From: an uncultured Cytophagales bacterium
Lineage (GTDB): Bacteria > Bacteroidota > Bacteroidia > Cytophagales > UBA9547
Assembly: GCA_945957555.1 (NCBI GenBank)
Contig: CAMFLX010000003.1
Coordinates: forward strand, 56,446 to 120,445
DNA length: 64,000 bases
Direction of reading: 5' to 3'
Below are positions 10,840 through 19,407 of this stretch, in pieces (position 1 is the first letter of the stretch; each line of letters opens with the position of its first letter). A program made the translations under genes and the position numbers. The notes under the pieces are model-generated. The model was not told the origin of the DNA. It did not search any database and saw only the letters and a program-made list of their open reading frames with translations.

Positions 10840-11010
10840 AGAAAAAGTTTTTGCAACATTGGCAAACTCCTTTTGCTCGAAAACATAAATGGTTTTGCTC
10901 CGTCGACAAGGTGTTTATGTACCGAAACAGCTTTCGCCATGCAACAAAAATAGTTTCTCCCCGCAGCAAAAACACTTTGCTGATAAGGCCAAAACTCAGA
11001 TTTTTTGCCT
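10840..11010. repeat. degenerate ~21-22 bp periodic array (AAA-N4-5-TTTTGC consensus)
   Basis: TTTTGC-like cores have their G at 10853, 10875, 10897, ~10918, 10936, ~10958, 10979; an A-run precedes most cores by ~11 nt. Confidence 0.5.
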
Positions 11011-11050
11011 TAAAAACAAAAACACCCTCACAGATGTGGGGGTGTTCCCT
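11011..11050 (-). terminator. Rho-independent terminator of thrA
   Basis: AACACCCTCAC-agat-GTGGGGGTGTT; on the minus strand followed by TTTTTGTTTTT. Confidence 0.85.
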
Positions 11051-11074
11051 TTATTTTAAAGAAGATAAAATCGA

Positions 11075-13531
11075 TTATTTGATCATGCTACCTACCTTGA
11101 TCACGTCGGCAAATACACCAGCTGCTGTAACTTCAGCACCGGCTCCTGGGCCTTTAACCACCAAAGGACGGTCTTTGTAACGCTCCGTAGTGAAAGAAAT
11201 AATATTGTCGCTTCCTTGCATGGAGTAGAAAGGGTGGTTGCCGTCAACCGCCTTCAAAGTCACTGTAGCTTTACCATCTTCCAAAGTTGCTATGAACCTC
11301 AGGACTTTGCCTTCTTTCTCAGCAGCGGCCCTACGTTTTTCAAAGTGATCGTTGGACTTATTCAATTCCGCAAAAAACTCCTCTACCGTTTTGGCATCCA
11401 CACAGTTTTGTGGTAAGATATTTTCTACCTGTACATCAGAAGGTTCTAGCTCAAAACCAGAGTCTCTTGCAAGAATCAGAATCTTACGAGCTACGTCCAT
11501 ACCGTTTAGGTCATCACGCGGGTCTGGTTCTGTATAACCCTTTGCCTTAGCATCTTTCACAATATCGTGGAAGCTGGTACCTGCTTTGTAAGAGTTGAAT
11601 ATAAACGATAAAGTACCAGAAAGCACCGCTTCGATTCTAATGATACGATCTCCACTGTTTAATAAATCTTTTAAAGTACCTATGATTGGCAAGCCAGCAC
11701 CCACATTGGTTTCATACAGAAACTGAACGTTGTGTTCGGCCGCCGCCCTTTGCAGTTTCTTATAGTACTCATAAGGCCCAGAATTGGCTACCTTGTTAGG
11801 TGTAACCACGGAAATACTAGACTTTAAGGTAGATTCATAATACTTGACAATATCTTTGTTGGAAGTATTGTCCACAAATATTGAATTGGGTAAGTTCAAC
11901 TTACGCATCTTGTCAAAGAAAAGATCAAGATCCGCAGCCTCACCTTTATCATCTAAGGCTTTTTCCCAATCATTGATATCTATCCCAGTCGGTTTCAACA
12001 ACATCTTTTTGCTGTTTGAAATACCGACGATATTGATTTCTACCGATTTATTTTTAGCTAAATATTCCTTTTGTGCACTGATTTGTTTGAGTAAGGTTTT
12101 ACCAATGAGGCCAAGACCTACCACAAAAACATTGAGTGTATGCAAGTCGGATGCAAAGAAACCTTCATGTAGCGCATTTAAAGCCTTAGACAAATCCGAC
12201 TTCTTGATAACCACAGAAAGATTATATTCTGAAGAACCCTGTGCTATAGCGATTACGTTGATCCCATTAATCCCCAAAGCCTTGAACATCTTAGCGGAAA
12301 TTCCAGGGGTATGTTTCATGTTTTCACCAATGATCGCAATGATAGAGACCTCATTATCAATCTTAAGTGGTTCCAGTTTTCCAGATTTGAATTCATTTTC
12401 AAACTCATCTTCGAGTACGCTCTTTGTTTTTTTAGCGTCTGAAGGCGTTACCGCAAAACTGATCGAATATTCAGAAGAAGCTTGAGTGATCAAGATAATA
12501 TTGATCTTGTTTTTGGCCAGGGCCGTGAACAATCGCCCAGAAAAACCAGCTTCGCCCATCATACCACTTCCTTGCACATTTACCAATGCAATATCACCAA
12601 TGGAAGTGATACCTTTTATGGTATAATTGCCCTGAGCTGAATTATCAGTGATCAAAGTGCCAGGATGGCTTGGGTTAAAAGTATTTTTAATGGAAATTGG
12701 GATCTTTTTTGCAAATGCTGGCAACAAAGTAGGTGGATAGATCACTTTTGCACCAAAGTGTGAAAGCTCCATTGCCTCTATATATGATACGTTGGGTAAG
12801 GTAAAGGCATTCTTCACCACACGCGGGTCTGCAGTAAGCATACCATCCACGTCGGTCCAAATCTCTATTTCCTCACAGTCCAAAGCGGCACCTATGATTG
12901 CTGCAGTGTAGTCAGAACCACCTCTGCCCAATGTTGTGGTTTCGTTTTTATCAGTCGATGCCACAAAGCCCGTTACAAGTTGCAAAGATTTATTGGCTTC
13001 AAAATAGTTTTTAATGTTCACTTCGGTGGTCTTGAAATTCACCTTGGCGTTTGTAAAAGTATTATCGGTCTTGATCAAAGTCCTGGCATCTACAAATTTT
13101 ACATCAGGTTGTTCTTGACGAATAATTTCTGAAATAATATAAGTTGAAAGTCGTTCTCCAAAACTCACCACAATGTCTTTGGTACGGTCAGAAAGCTCTC
13201 GAATCAAGAAAATTCCTTGGAGAATGTCCTCAAGTTCATTGAGATACATCTTTACAGACCCCATAGCTTTGCTTTGATTTTTGGCCTCAATTAAAGCATT
13301 AATAACCTCAAAGTGCTTGTTTTCAATGTTTTTTACGATTGTCTTATATTTTTCATCACTTTGTGACGCCAATGCTGCTGCTTCCAGCAAGCTATTGGTT
13401 ATACCAGACATAGCAGAGAAAACCACCACTATCCTTCCGTGCTTTTTTTGAGCATCAGCTACTATAGCCAACATCTTTGAGATGTTTTCGACTGAGCCTA
13501 CAGAAGTACCACCAAATTTTAATACTCTCAT
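11075..13531 (-). CDS. thrA: bifunctional aspartate kinase / homoserine dehydrogenase I
   Basis: MRVLKFGGTSVGSVENI (AK), tandem ACT, VGLGLIGKTLLKQI and NVGAGLPIIGTLKDLLNSGD (HSD). Confidence 0.96.
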   Translation of the reverse strand: MRVLKFGGTSVGSVENISKMLAIVADAQKKHGRIVVVFSAMSGITNSLLEAAALASQSDEKYKTIVKNIENKHFEVINALIEAKNQSKAMGSVKMYLNELEDILQGIFLIRELSDRTKDIVVSFGERLSTYIISEIIRQEQPDVKFVDARTLIKTDNTFTNAKVNFKTTEVNIKNYFEANKSLQLVTGFVASTDKNETTTLGRGGSDYTAAIIGAALDCEEIEIWTDVDGMLTADPRVVKNAFTLPNVSYIEAMELSHFGAKVIYPPTLLPAFAKKIPISIKNTFNPSHPGTLITDNSAQGNYTIKGITSIGDIALVNVQGSGMMGEAGFSGRLFTALAKNKINIILITQASSEYSISFAVTPSDAKKTKSVLEDEFENEFKSGKLEPLKIDNEVSIIAIIGENMKHTPGISAKMFKALGINGINVIAIAQGSSEYNLSVVIKKSDLSKALNALHEGFFASDLHTLNVFVVGLGLIGKTLLKQISAQKEYLAKNKSVEINIVGISNSKKMLLKPTGIDINDWEKALDDKGEAADLDLFFDKMRKLNLPNSIFVDNTSNKDIVKYYESTLKSSISVVTPNKVANSGPYEYYKKLQRAAAEHNVQFLYETNVGAGLPIIGTLKDLLNSGDRIIRIEAVLSGTLSFIFNSYKAGTSFHDIVKDAKAKGYTEPDPRDDLNGMDVARKILILARDSGFELEPSDVQVENILPQNCVDAKTVEEFFAELNKSNDHFEKRRAAAEKEGKVLRFIATLEDGKATVTLKAVDGNHPFYSMQGSDNIISFTTERYKDRPLVVKGPGAGAEVTAAGVFADVIKVGSMIK

Positions 13532-13732
13532 TTCCTAAAAATAAATGCCTAAGCAAAAACAAAAGGCAAAATTAGCAGGAATTATGATTTTTAAGTAAAA
13601 TATACTGGCTTTTTTTGGGATAGCACATCTCAGTAGATTCTAGCCCAGTAAATGAAACTTTATTCCACGAGTGCATAAAGAATTTGAAATTAATTCGCTA
13701 CTATTGATTAGGTTAATCGAAAATTTAAATTC

Positions 13733-14320
13733 ATGAATCCAATTTTAAACAAAAACCTCTTTCTGGTGAAAGAACATATGGGCATGTTCAAGGCTGCTAA
13801 CAATTTTGACATTTACGATCCTCAGACCAACGAAAAGATTTTATTGTGCAGGGAAGACAAGCTTGGCTTTTTCACCAAGATGCTTCGATTCACCGACTAC
13901 AAGAGAATGACTCCTTTTGAAATTGAGATTAAAACACCCGAAGGTCAGAAAGTACTGACCGTAAAGCGCGGAATCTCTATCTTTCTGTCAAAAGTGCAAG
14001 TATTGGACGAAAACGATCAATTGGTAGGTAGTTTTAAACAAAAGTTCTTTTCTATCGGTGGTAAGTTTGACGTAAGAGATGCCAACGATACGGTCTTGTG
14101 TAGTCTCAAGGGCAAATGGACAAGCTGGGACTTTGGCTTTATCAAAGATAAAACTGAGTTTGCAAGAGTAACTAAGAAATGGGCTGGACTCGGCAAGGAG
14201 CTATTTACTTCAGCAGACAACTATGTACTAACTATAGGCGAACAAGTACCTGCTGATAACCAAATGAGAATTTTGATTTTAGCAGCAGTAATGTGTATTG
14301 ATATGGTCTTGAAGGAATAG
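13733..14320 (+). CDS. LURP-one-related / Tubby-like (phospholipid scramblase-related) protein
   Basis: Pattern …FFTKMLRFTDYKRMTPFEIEIKTPEGQKVLTVKRG…VGSFKQKFFSIGGKFDVRDAND… matches LOR/scramblase-like fold. Confidence 0.65.
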   Translation: MNPILNKNLFLVKEHMGMFKAANNFDIYDPQTNEKILLCREDKLGFFTKMLRFTDYKRMTPFEIEIKTPEGQKVLTVKRGISIFLSKVQVLDENDQLVGSFKQKFFSIGGKFDVRDANDTVLCSLKGKWTSWDFGFIKDKTEFARVTKKWAGLGKELFTSADNYVLTIGEQVPADNQMRILILAAVMCIDMVLKE

Positions 14321-14365
14321 ACAGTAAACGGAATATTTGGGAATCATTAATTTGGTTCCCAATGT

Positions 14366-15112
14366 TTACTTGATAAAATACCCTAAACTCAAGCCAAAAG
14401 TGCTGGTGCTGTATCTATCAGTAACTACATTATTATTTGGATTTTGAGGCAACGCATATTGGTTACCCACACCATACATGTACTTAAACTCTATCATATA
14501 TTCCTTATACTCATAGGCAAGGCCCATATTGATACAAAGGTTCTCTCTTTTATGATAAAGTGCATTTGCATCTGTATTGTCTGGAGCTTTTTGAAAAAGA
14601 ATGACTCCCTCATTAGTGGAAGTAGTAACGTTGGTTTGATTTAATAAAATATTTGAAGTTCGAGTAGTTTGAAACATATCTTTGAACTTGCCACTCAAAT
14701 GAATTTGATATCCAAACCCAAACAATAACTTAAAATTGCCAAAGTCTGAATTGAGTTTGTAGTAGATATTAATAGGAATCTGAACACTATTTAAGTATAT
14801 GGTTCGTTCTTGTGCGCTAGTGGTCGTAATTATAATGAGGTCATTAGTGTTCTCCGTTCTAATTTGTCTACGGGTATAATTGTACTCAAATCCAGTTCTT
14901 AAACCAAAGTTGTTGTGAAATCCATAATCATAGACCAACCCCAAACCAAAACCCAGCTTATAAGGTTGTTTTAGTTTTACGTAAGGAATATTGGTGTAGT
15001 AATTCATTGATTTCCCCAATAAGGGACTACCATAAAGTGCAAATCTGTGTTTGCTTTGTGCTTGAGTTTGCAGCGCTACCAAAGCTAGCATTGATATCAC
15101 TAATATTTTCAT
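14366..15112 (-). CDS. outer-membrane beta-barrel (PorT-like) protein
   Basis: Signal peptide, alternating strands, C-terminal aromatic strand STFGLSLGYFIK. Confidence 0.7.
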   Translation of the reverse strand: MKILVISMLALVALQTQAQSKHRFALYGSPLLGKSMNYYTNIPYVKLKQPYKLGFGLGLVYDYGFHNNFGLRTGFEYNYTRRQIRTENTNDLIIITTTSAQERTIYLNSVQIPINIYYKLNSDFGNFKLLFGFGYQIHLSGKFKDMFQTTRTSNILLNQTNVTTSTNEGVILFQKAPDNTDANALYHKRENLCINMGLAYEYKEYMIEFKYMYGVGNQYALPQNPNNNVVTDRYSTSTFGLSLGYFIK

Positions 15113-15119
15113 CAGAGTT

Positions 15120-15581
15120 TTAAGACCTATTTATCAGATAAACTTCAGCATTAGTTGCCTCATTTATATGTATTTCCAAAATTAGATATTTTTTATCAAC
15201 AGAAATGATTTTATATTCTTCTGTAATGTTGTTTATAACGGCCTTGATTACTTTATTATTATAAGAGTATTTGCCCTTACGTATTTTTCTGTTACTCGGG
15301 TTATATTGCGATAACTCGTCGTTTATTTTAAAACTATATTCCATGCCTAACAAGTTTTTTAAAGTGCCGACAAGCAAGTTTACTGAAAGGGCGCTATCTT
15401 TTTGTCCTATAAGCTTATCTGTAAATTGAGTCGAAACATGAGTGCCCTCTTCATCTACAGACACATCCCCAATATCAACCTTGTAGATCTCCCAAATTCC
15501 TAAAACATCTTCCTTTGTTTGGGCAGATATTGAACTTGTACAAAATAAGCTCAATAGAACTGAAACAATGTATCTATTCAT
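15120..15581 (-). CDS. secreted lipocalin-like protein
   Basis: Signal peptide; DVLGIWEIYKVDIGDV lipocalin-like start; resembles 55984..56433. Confidence 0.5.
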   Translation of the reverse strand: MNRYIVSVLLSLFCTSSISAQTKEDVLGIWEIYKVDIGDVSVDEEGTHVSTQFTDKLIGQKDSALSVNLLVGTLKNLLGMEYSFKINDELSQYNPSNRKIRKGKYSYNNKVIKAVINNITEEYKIISVDKKYLILEIHINEATNAEVYLINRS

Positions 15582-15684
15582 TTAAAAGTGTTTATTTCCA
15601 ATATACGTAAAAATTTTGTTTAAAGAGGATATTGTTATGTTTTTCCAAGAAGAATAATATTAATATAACATTGCCACAGGTCGG

Positions 15685-15718
15685 TTTGTTTTTATATTGT
15701 AGATTATTAGTATCTTAG
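15685..15718 (+). promoter_or_regulatory. putative Bacteroidota promoter upstream of fbaA
   Basis: -33 TTTG (15685-15688), 22-nt spacer, TATCTTAG (near TAnnTTTG) at 15711-15718. Confidence 0.4.
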
Positions 15719-15754
15719 CATTTTGAAACCATTAAACATTAAGAATACGATCAA

Positions 15755-16837
15755 ATGAGTACAGCGACTACATTTAAACCGGGTGTTGCCACGGGTGACG
15801 AAGTTCAGGAAATTTTCAAGCATGCTAAGAAAAACTTGTATGCTTTGCCAGCTGTTAACGTGGTAAGTACCAGTACCGTAAACAGTGTGATTGAGACAGC
15901 AAAAGAGTTAAACTCTCCAGTTATCATCCAGTTTTCTAACGGTGGTGCACAGTTTTATGCTGGAAAAGGTTTGAATAACGATGGTCAGCGTGCTACTATA
16001 GCTGGTGGTATTTCTGGTGCATTGCATGTACATCAAATTGCAGAATTATATGGTGCTACGGTGATTTTGCATACAGATCATGCTGCCAAAAAATTATTGC
16101 CTTGGATCGACGGTCTTTTGACTGCTTCTGAAAACTACTATAAAGTTCACGGTAAGCCTTTGTATAGCTCACACATGTTAGATCTTTCTGAAGAACCTCT
16201 TCACGAAAACATAGAGATTTGCAAAAGATACCTTGAGCGCATGAGCAAAATGGGTATGACATTGGAGATCGAGCTAGGAGTAACTGGCGGAGAGGAAGAC
16301 GGGGTAGACAACTCTGGCGTACACCAAGACGACTTATACACTAAACCAGAAGAAGTGGCTTATGCTTACGAAGAATTGAAAAAGGTAAGTGATAAATTTA
16401 CTATTGCTGCGGCATTTGGTAACGTGCACGGTGTATATAAGCCTGGTAACGTGAAATTGGAGCCAAAAATCTTGAAGAAATCTCAAGAATTTATCCAATC
16501 TAAATATGGTATTACTGCAGAGAAGCCTCTTGATTTTGTATTCCACGGTGGTTCAGGTTCTTCAGTAGAAGAGATCAGAGAAGCGATTTCTTATGGAGTA
16601 GTTAAAATGAACATTGACACAGACTTACAGTGGGCATATTGGGAAGGGATTCTTGGTTTCTACAAGAAAAATGAAGGTTACTTGCAAGGCCAATTGGGCA
16701 ATCCAGAAGGTGCTGATGCTCCAAATAAAAAATACTACGATCCAAGAGTTTGGTTGAGAAAAGCTGAAGATACATTCAGAGCTAGATTGAAAAAAGCATG
16801 TGAAGATTTGAACAACATCAACACATTGTCTTTGTAA
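15755..16837 (+). CDS. fbaA: class II fructose-bisphosphate aldolase
   Basis: ALPAVNVVSTSTVNSVIETA, VILHTDHAAKKLLPW, DFVFHGGSGSS, KMNIDTDLQWAYWEG. Confidence 0.97.
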   Translation: MSTATTFKPGVATGDEVQEIFKHAKKNLYALPAVNVVSTSTVNSVIETAKELNSPVIIQFSNGGAQFYAGKGLNNDGQRATIAGGISGALHVHQIAELYGATVILHTDHAAKKLLPWIDGLLTASENYYKVHGKPLYSSHMLDLSEEPLHENIEICKRYLERMSKMGMTLEIELGVTGGEEDGVDNSGVHQDDLYTKPEEVAYAYEELKKVSDKFTIAAAFGNVHGVYKPGNVKLEPKILKKSQEFIQSKYGITAEKPLDFVFHGGSGSSVEEIREAISYGVVKMNIDTDLQWAYWEGILGFYKKNEGYLQGQLGNPEGADAPNKKYYDPRVWLRKAEDTFRARLKKACEDLNNINTLSL

Positions 16838-16862
16838 TCTACCAAATTCATAAGCAAACAAG

Positions 16863-16895
16863 AAAGGCTACCAAATTTGGTAGCCTTTCTTGTTT
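16863..16895 (+). terminator. Rho-independent terminator of fbaA
   Basis: AAAGGCTACCAAATTTGGTAGCCTTT followed by cttgtttt. Confidence 0.75.
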
Positions 16896-16973
16896 TAGTG
16901 CCTTATAACTAATCATGGATAACTTTTGAATTTAAATTATGAACTAATTTACTTGATCGTATTTATTTTGTAA

Positions 16974-17036
16974 TTTATTAAATGCAACATGGTTGCATTT
17001 AATAAAAAGCATACATATATTTGCAACACTATTGCA
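16974..17036 (+). promoter_or_regulatory. two Zur/Fur-like operators (TGCAA-N5-TTGCA) overlapping a predicted promoter
   Basis: 15-bp perfect arms TTTATTAAATGCAAC-atg-GTTGCATTTAATAAA (16974-17006) and TGCAACACTATTGCA (17022-17036); -7 TATATTTG at 17016-17023. Confidence 0.65.
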
Positions 17037-17052
17037 TTAGTTTGTAAAAGAT

Positions 17053-18249
17053 ATGAAAAGATTGCCAGTTACAGTATTAAGTGGTTTTTTAGGGGCCGGT
17101 AAAACCACGTTGTTGAATCATATACTCCATAACAAGGAAGGGTTAAAAGTAGCCGTAATCGTAAACGATATGAGCGAAGTTAATATAGATGCTCAGTTAA
17201 TAAAAAACGAAAACAGTCTTTCAAGAACAGAAGAGAAATTAGTAGAAATGAGCAATGGCTGTATCTGTTGTACGCTTAGGGAAGACCTCATGCTTGAAGT
17301 ACAGAAGCTAGCCAAACAAAATAGGTTCGACTATTTGCTCATAGAAAATACAGGTATAGGCGAACCCTTGCCTGTAGCCCAAACCTTTTCTTTTGCAGAT
17401 GAAGAACAAGGCTTGGATCTAAGTAAATTCAGCTTTATAGACACTATGGTTACTGTGGTTGATGCGCTAAATTTTACCAAGGACTTTGGGAGTTATCAAT
17501 ATCTAATTGACAGAAACCTTCAAACAGATGAGACTGATGACCGTACCTTAGTAAACCTTCTTACTGACCAGATAGAGTTTGCTAACGTGATTTTGGTAAA
17601 CAAGGCCGATATGGTAAGTGCCGAACAGCTTGGGATGTTAAAAAGTGTCATGAGAAAACTCAATCCGGCTGCTAGAGTCTATGACAGTAGTTATGGTAAG
17701 GTTGCTTTAAGTAAAATTATAAATACGGGCCTGTACAACGCCGAAGAGGTGTCTGGATTGGCAAGCTGGAAAAAGGAGTTGGAGAATGACCATAATCCAG
17801 AGACAGAGGAGTATGGTATTAGCTCGTTCGTATTTAGGAGCCGTAAACCGTTTCACCCACAAAGATTCTGGGATTATTTGTCAAATAACTATCCATCAAG
17901 TATTATTAGGAGCAAGGGCCTCTTTTGGTTGGCATCAAGGCCCGCCGATGCCATCAATTGGAGTCAGGCAGGTGGTTCTTTGAAAGCAGAAAGGGCAGGT
18001 GTTTGGTGGGTAAGCATGCCTTTTAAGGAGCGAACCATGTATCCAAGTTTTATAGAAAATCAAGATGAAATAGAGGAGCGTTGGGACAAGGAGTTTGGTG
18101 ACCGAATGAATGAAATGGTAATAATAGGACAAGACTTACAGGAGGATGAAATAATCAATGAACTAGAACAATGTCTCTGCAATGATAAAGAATTAGTTGA
18201 CTTCAAGCTGGGTAAGAAGTTCGAGGATCCTTTCCCTCTGCTGTTTTAG
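17053..18249 (+). CDS. COG0523/CobW-family GTP-dependent metallochaperone (ZigA/YciC-like)
   Basis: [15 protein letters not shown] (Walker A), [11 protein letters not shown] (CxCC), VNKADM, C-terminal CobW_C domain. Confidence 0.93.
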   Translation: MKRLPVTVLSGFLGAGKTTLLNHILHNKEGLKVAVIVNDMSEVNIDAQLIKNENSLSRTEEKLVEMSNGCICCTLREDLMLEVQKLAKQNRFDYLLIENTGIGEPLPVAQTFSFADEEQGLDLSKFSFIDTMVTVVDALNFTKDFGSYQYLIDRNLQTDETDDRTLVNLLTDQIEFANVILVNKADMVSAEQLGMLKSVMRKLNPAARVYDSSYGKVALSKIINTGLYNAEEVSGLASWKKELENDHNPETEEYGISSFVFRSRKPFHPQRFWDYLSNNYPSSIIRSKGLFWLASRPADAINWSQAGGSLKAERAGVWWVSMPFKERTMYPSFIENQDEIEERWDKEFGDRMNEMVIIGQDLQEDEIINELEQCLCNDKELVDFKLGKKFEDPFPLLF

Positions 18250-18351
18250 ATGTCAAATAGCTCCCACATCGACCAGTTGCAATACAGATTGATAGCATTT
18301 GGAATCTTAAAATTTGGCCTTCATGTATACTAGCTATATCAAGGCTAAATT

Positions 18352-19395
18352 TTATCTTTTGTTGTATTTTGGAGTATTGTTATCCAGAAAATTGCTACTT
18401 GCCCTATTCCAATTGTCAATAAGACGTGACCTATTGTTATTCAGATCAGTATTTACTTTGTTATAATCAGCAGCAGCCTTGTTGAGCTCAGCAATCTGTT
18501 TATTGTAGTTGTCCACATCCTCTTTAGTCCTCTCACTCGGTTTTTTAGCTTCAAATACCACTTTTAGTTTATCGAAATTTTCACTTTTGAGCATATAATC
18601 GGTAAAAATCTTAGTTTTGGTAGTTTCCTGCTTATAAAAGTTCAACATTTCGCGGCAGGCCTGAATCAATGTATTGTCTTTACCCTCAAAGGCTTGTTTT
18701 TTTACCAAATTGGCAATGCCCTCATCGGTGAATTGCTTCAAGGAGTTGTTATTCTGCTCTATGGCACTGAAATCCTTTTTGCCGATTGCCTCCAACAAAT
18801 AGACCTCTTGTTTATAGCTTTTAAAAAAGATCAAGTAAATGACCCTATGATAGGCATTTACCTTGGATGCCTTTTCCACTTTTTGGCTAAAAGCTGTTTT
18901 GTCATCCAGAAGTGTGATGTTATTCTTTTTGGCAAACACTTCAGTGCTTCTGATAAAACTGTCTCCTGCCTTATTTTGCTTCTCGTTGGCCAAATCCTGT
19001 GCTAACAAATAGGCCTCCATGGCGTCATAAGACTGTTCTGCTACATCTTCCATATTCACGATCTTAGCATAGTCGTCGTTGAGAATGTCGTAAGTAATGC
19101 CTAAATAATGCGTCGCAGAATCTTTCAAAGCCTTGTCGCCTTGAAATGCAGGCATAGTCGAAATCTTTTTCTTGGCTTCTTTTACGCTATTGATCAACTC
19201 AAGCCTTCTTTTCTCTATTTTTCGAGCCGTTTTGCCATGGGCCACCGCACTGGTATAGCTTAAGTAATCTTCTGTGATGTCTCTATGATAGGTAGAGATG
19301 TAGTTTAAGTATTCAACGGCACTATTAAAGTTTTGTGAAAATACTTGAAGGCTGAATAAAGCCAATAAAAGTGTTAAATAAGTCCTGTTATGCAT
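18352..19395 (-). CDS. secreted helical protein of unknown function (LIC11966-like)
   Basis: Signal peptide, all-helical, ends LIDNWNRASSNFLDNNTP; same layout as 32528..33574. Confidence 0.55.
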   Translation of the reverse strand: MHNRTYLTLLLALFSLQVFSQNFNSAVEYLNYISTYHRDITEDYLSYTSAVAHGKTARKIEKRRLELINSVKEAKKKISTMPAFQGDKALKDSATHYLGITYDILNDDYAKIVNMEDVAEQSYDAMEAYLLAQDLANEKQNKAGDSFIRSTEVFAKKNNITLLDDKTAFSQKVEKASKVNAYHRVIYLIFFKSYKQEVYLLEAIGKKDFSAIEQNNNSLKQFTDEGIANLVKKQAFEGKDNTLIQACREMLNFYKQETTKTKIFTDYMLKSENFDKLKVVFEAKKPSERTKEDVDNYNKQIAELNKAAADYNKVNTDLNNNRSRLIDNWNRASSNFLDNNTPKYNKR

Positions 19396-19407
19396 ATGTC
19401 AATGAAT

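Noticed and set aside
10743-11180. 145-aa plus-strand ORF upstream of and overlapping the thrA 3' end
   Set aside because: Runs through the thrA terminator and coding 3' end; no domain; better explained by the degenerate repeat array.
11844-12485. 213-aa plus-strand ORF inside thrA
   Set aside because: Antisense shadow ORF of a conserved gene; Ser/Leu/Ile-rich.
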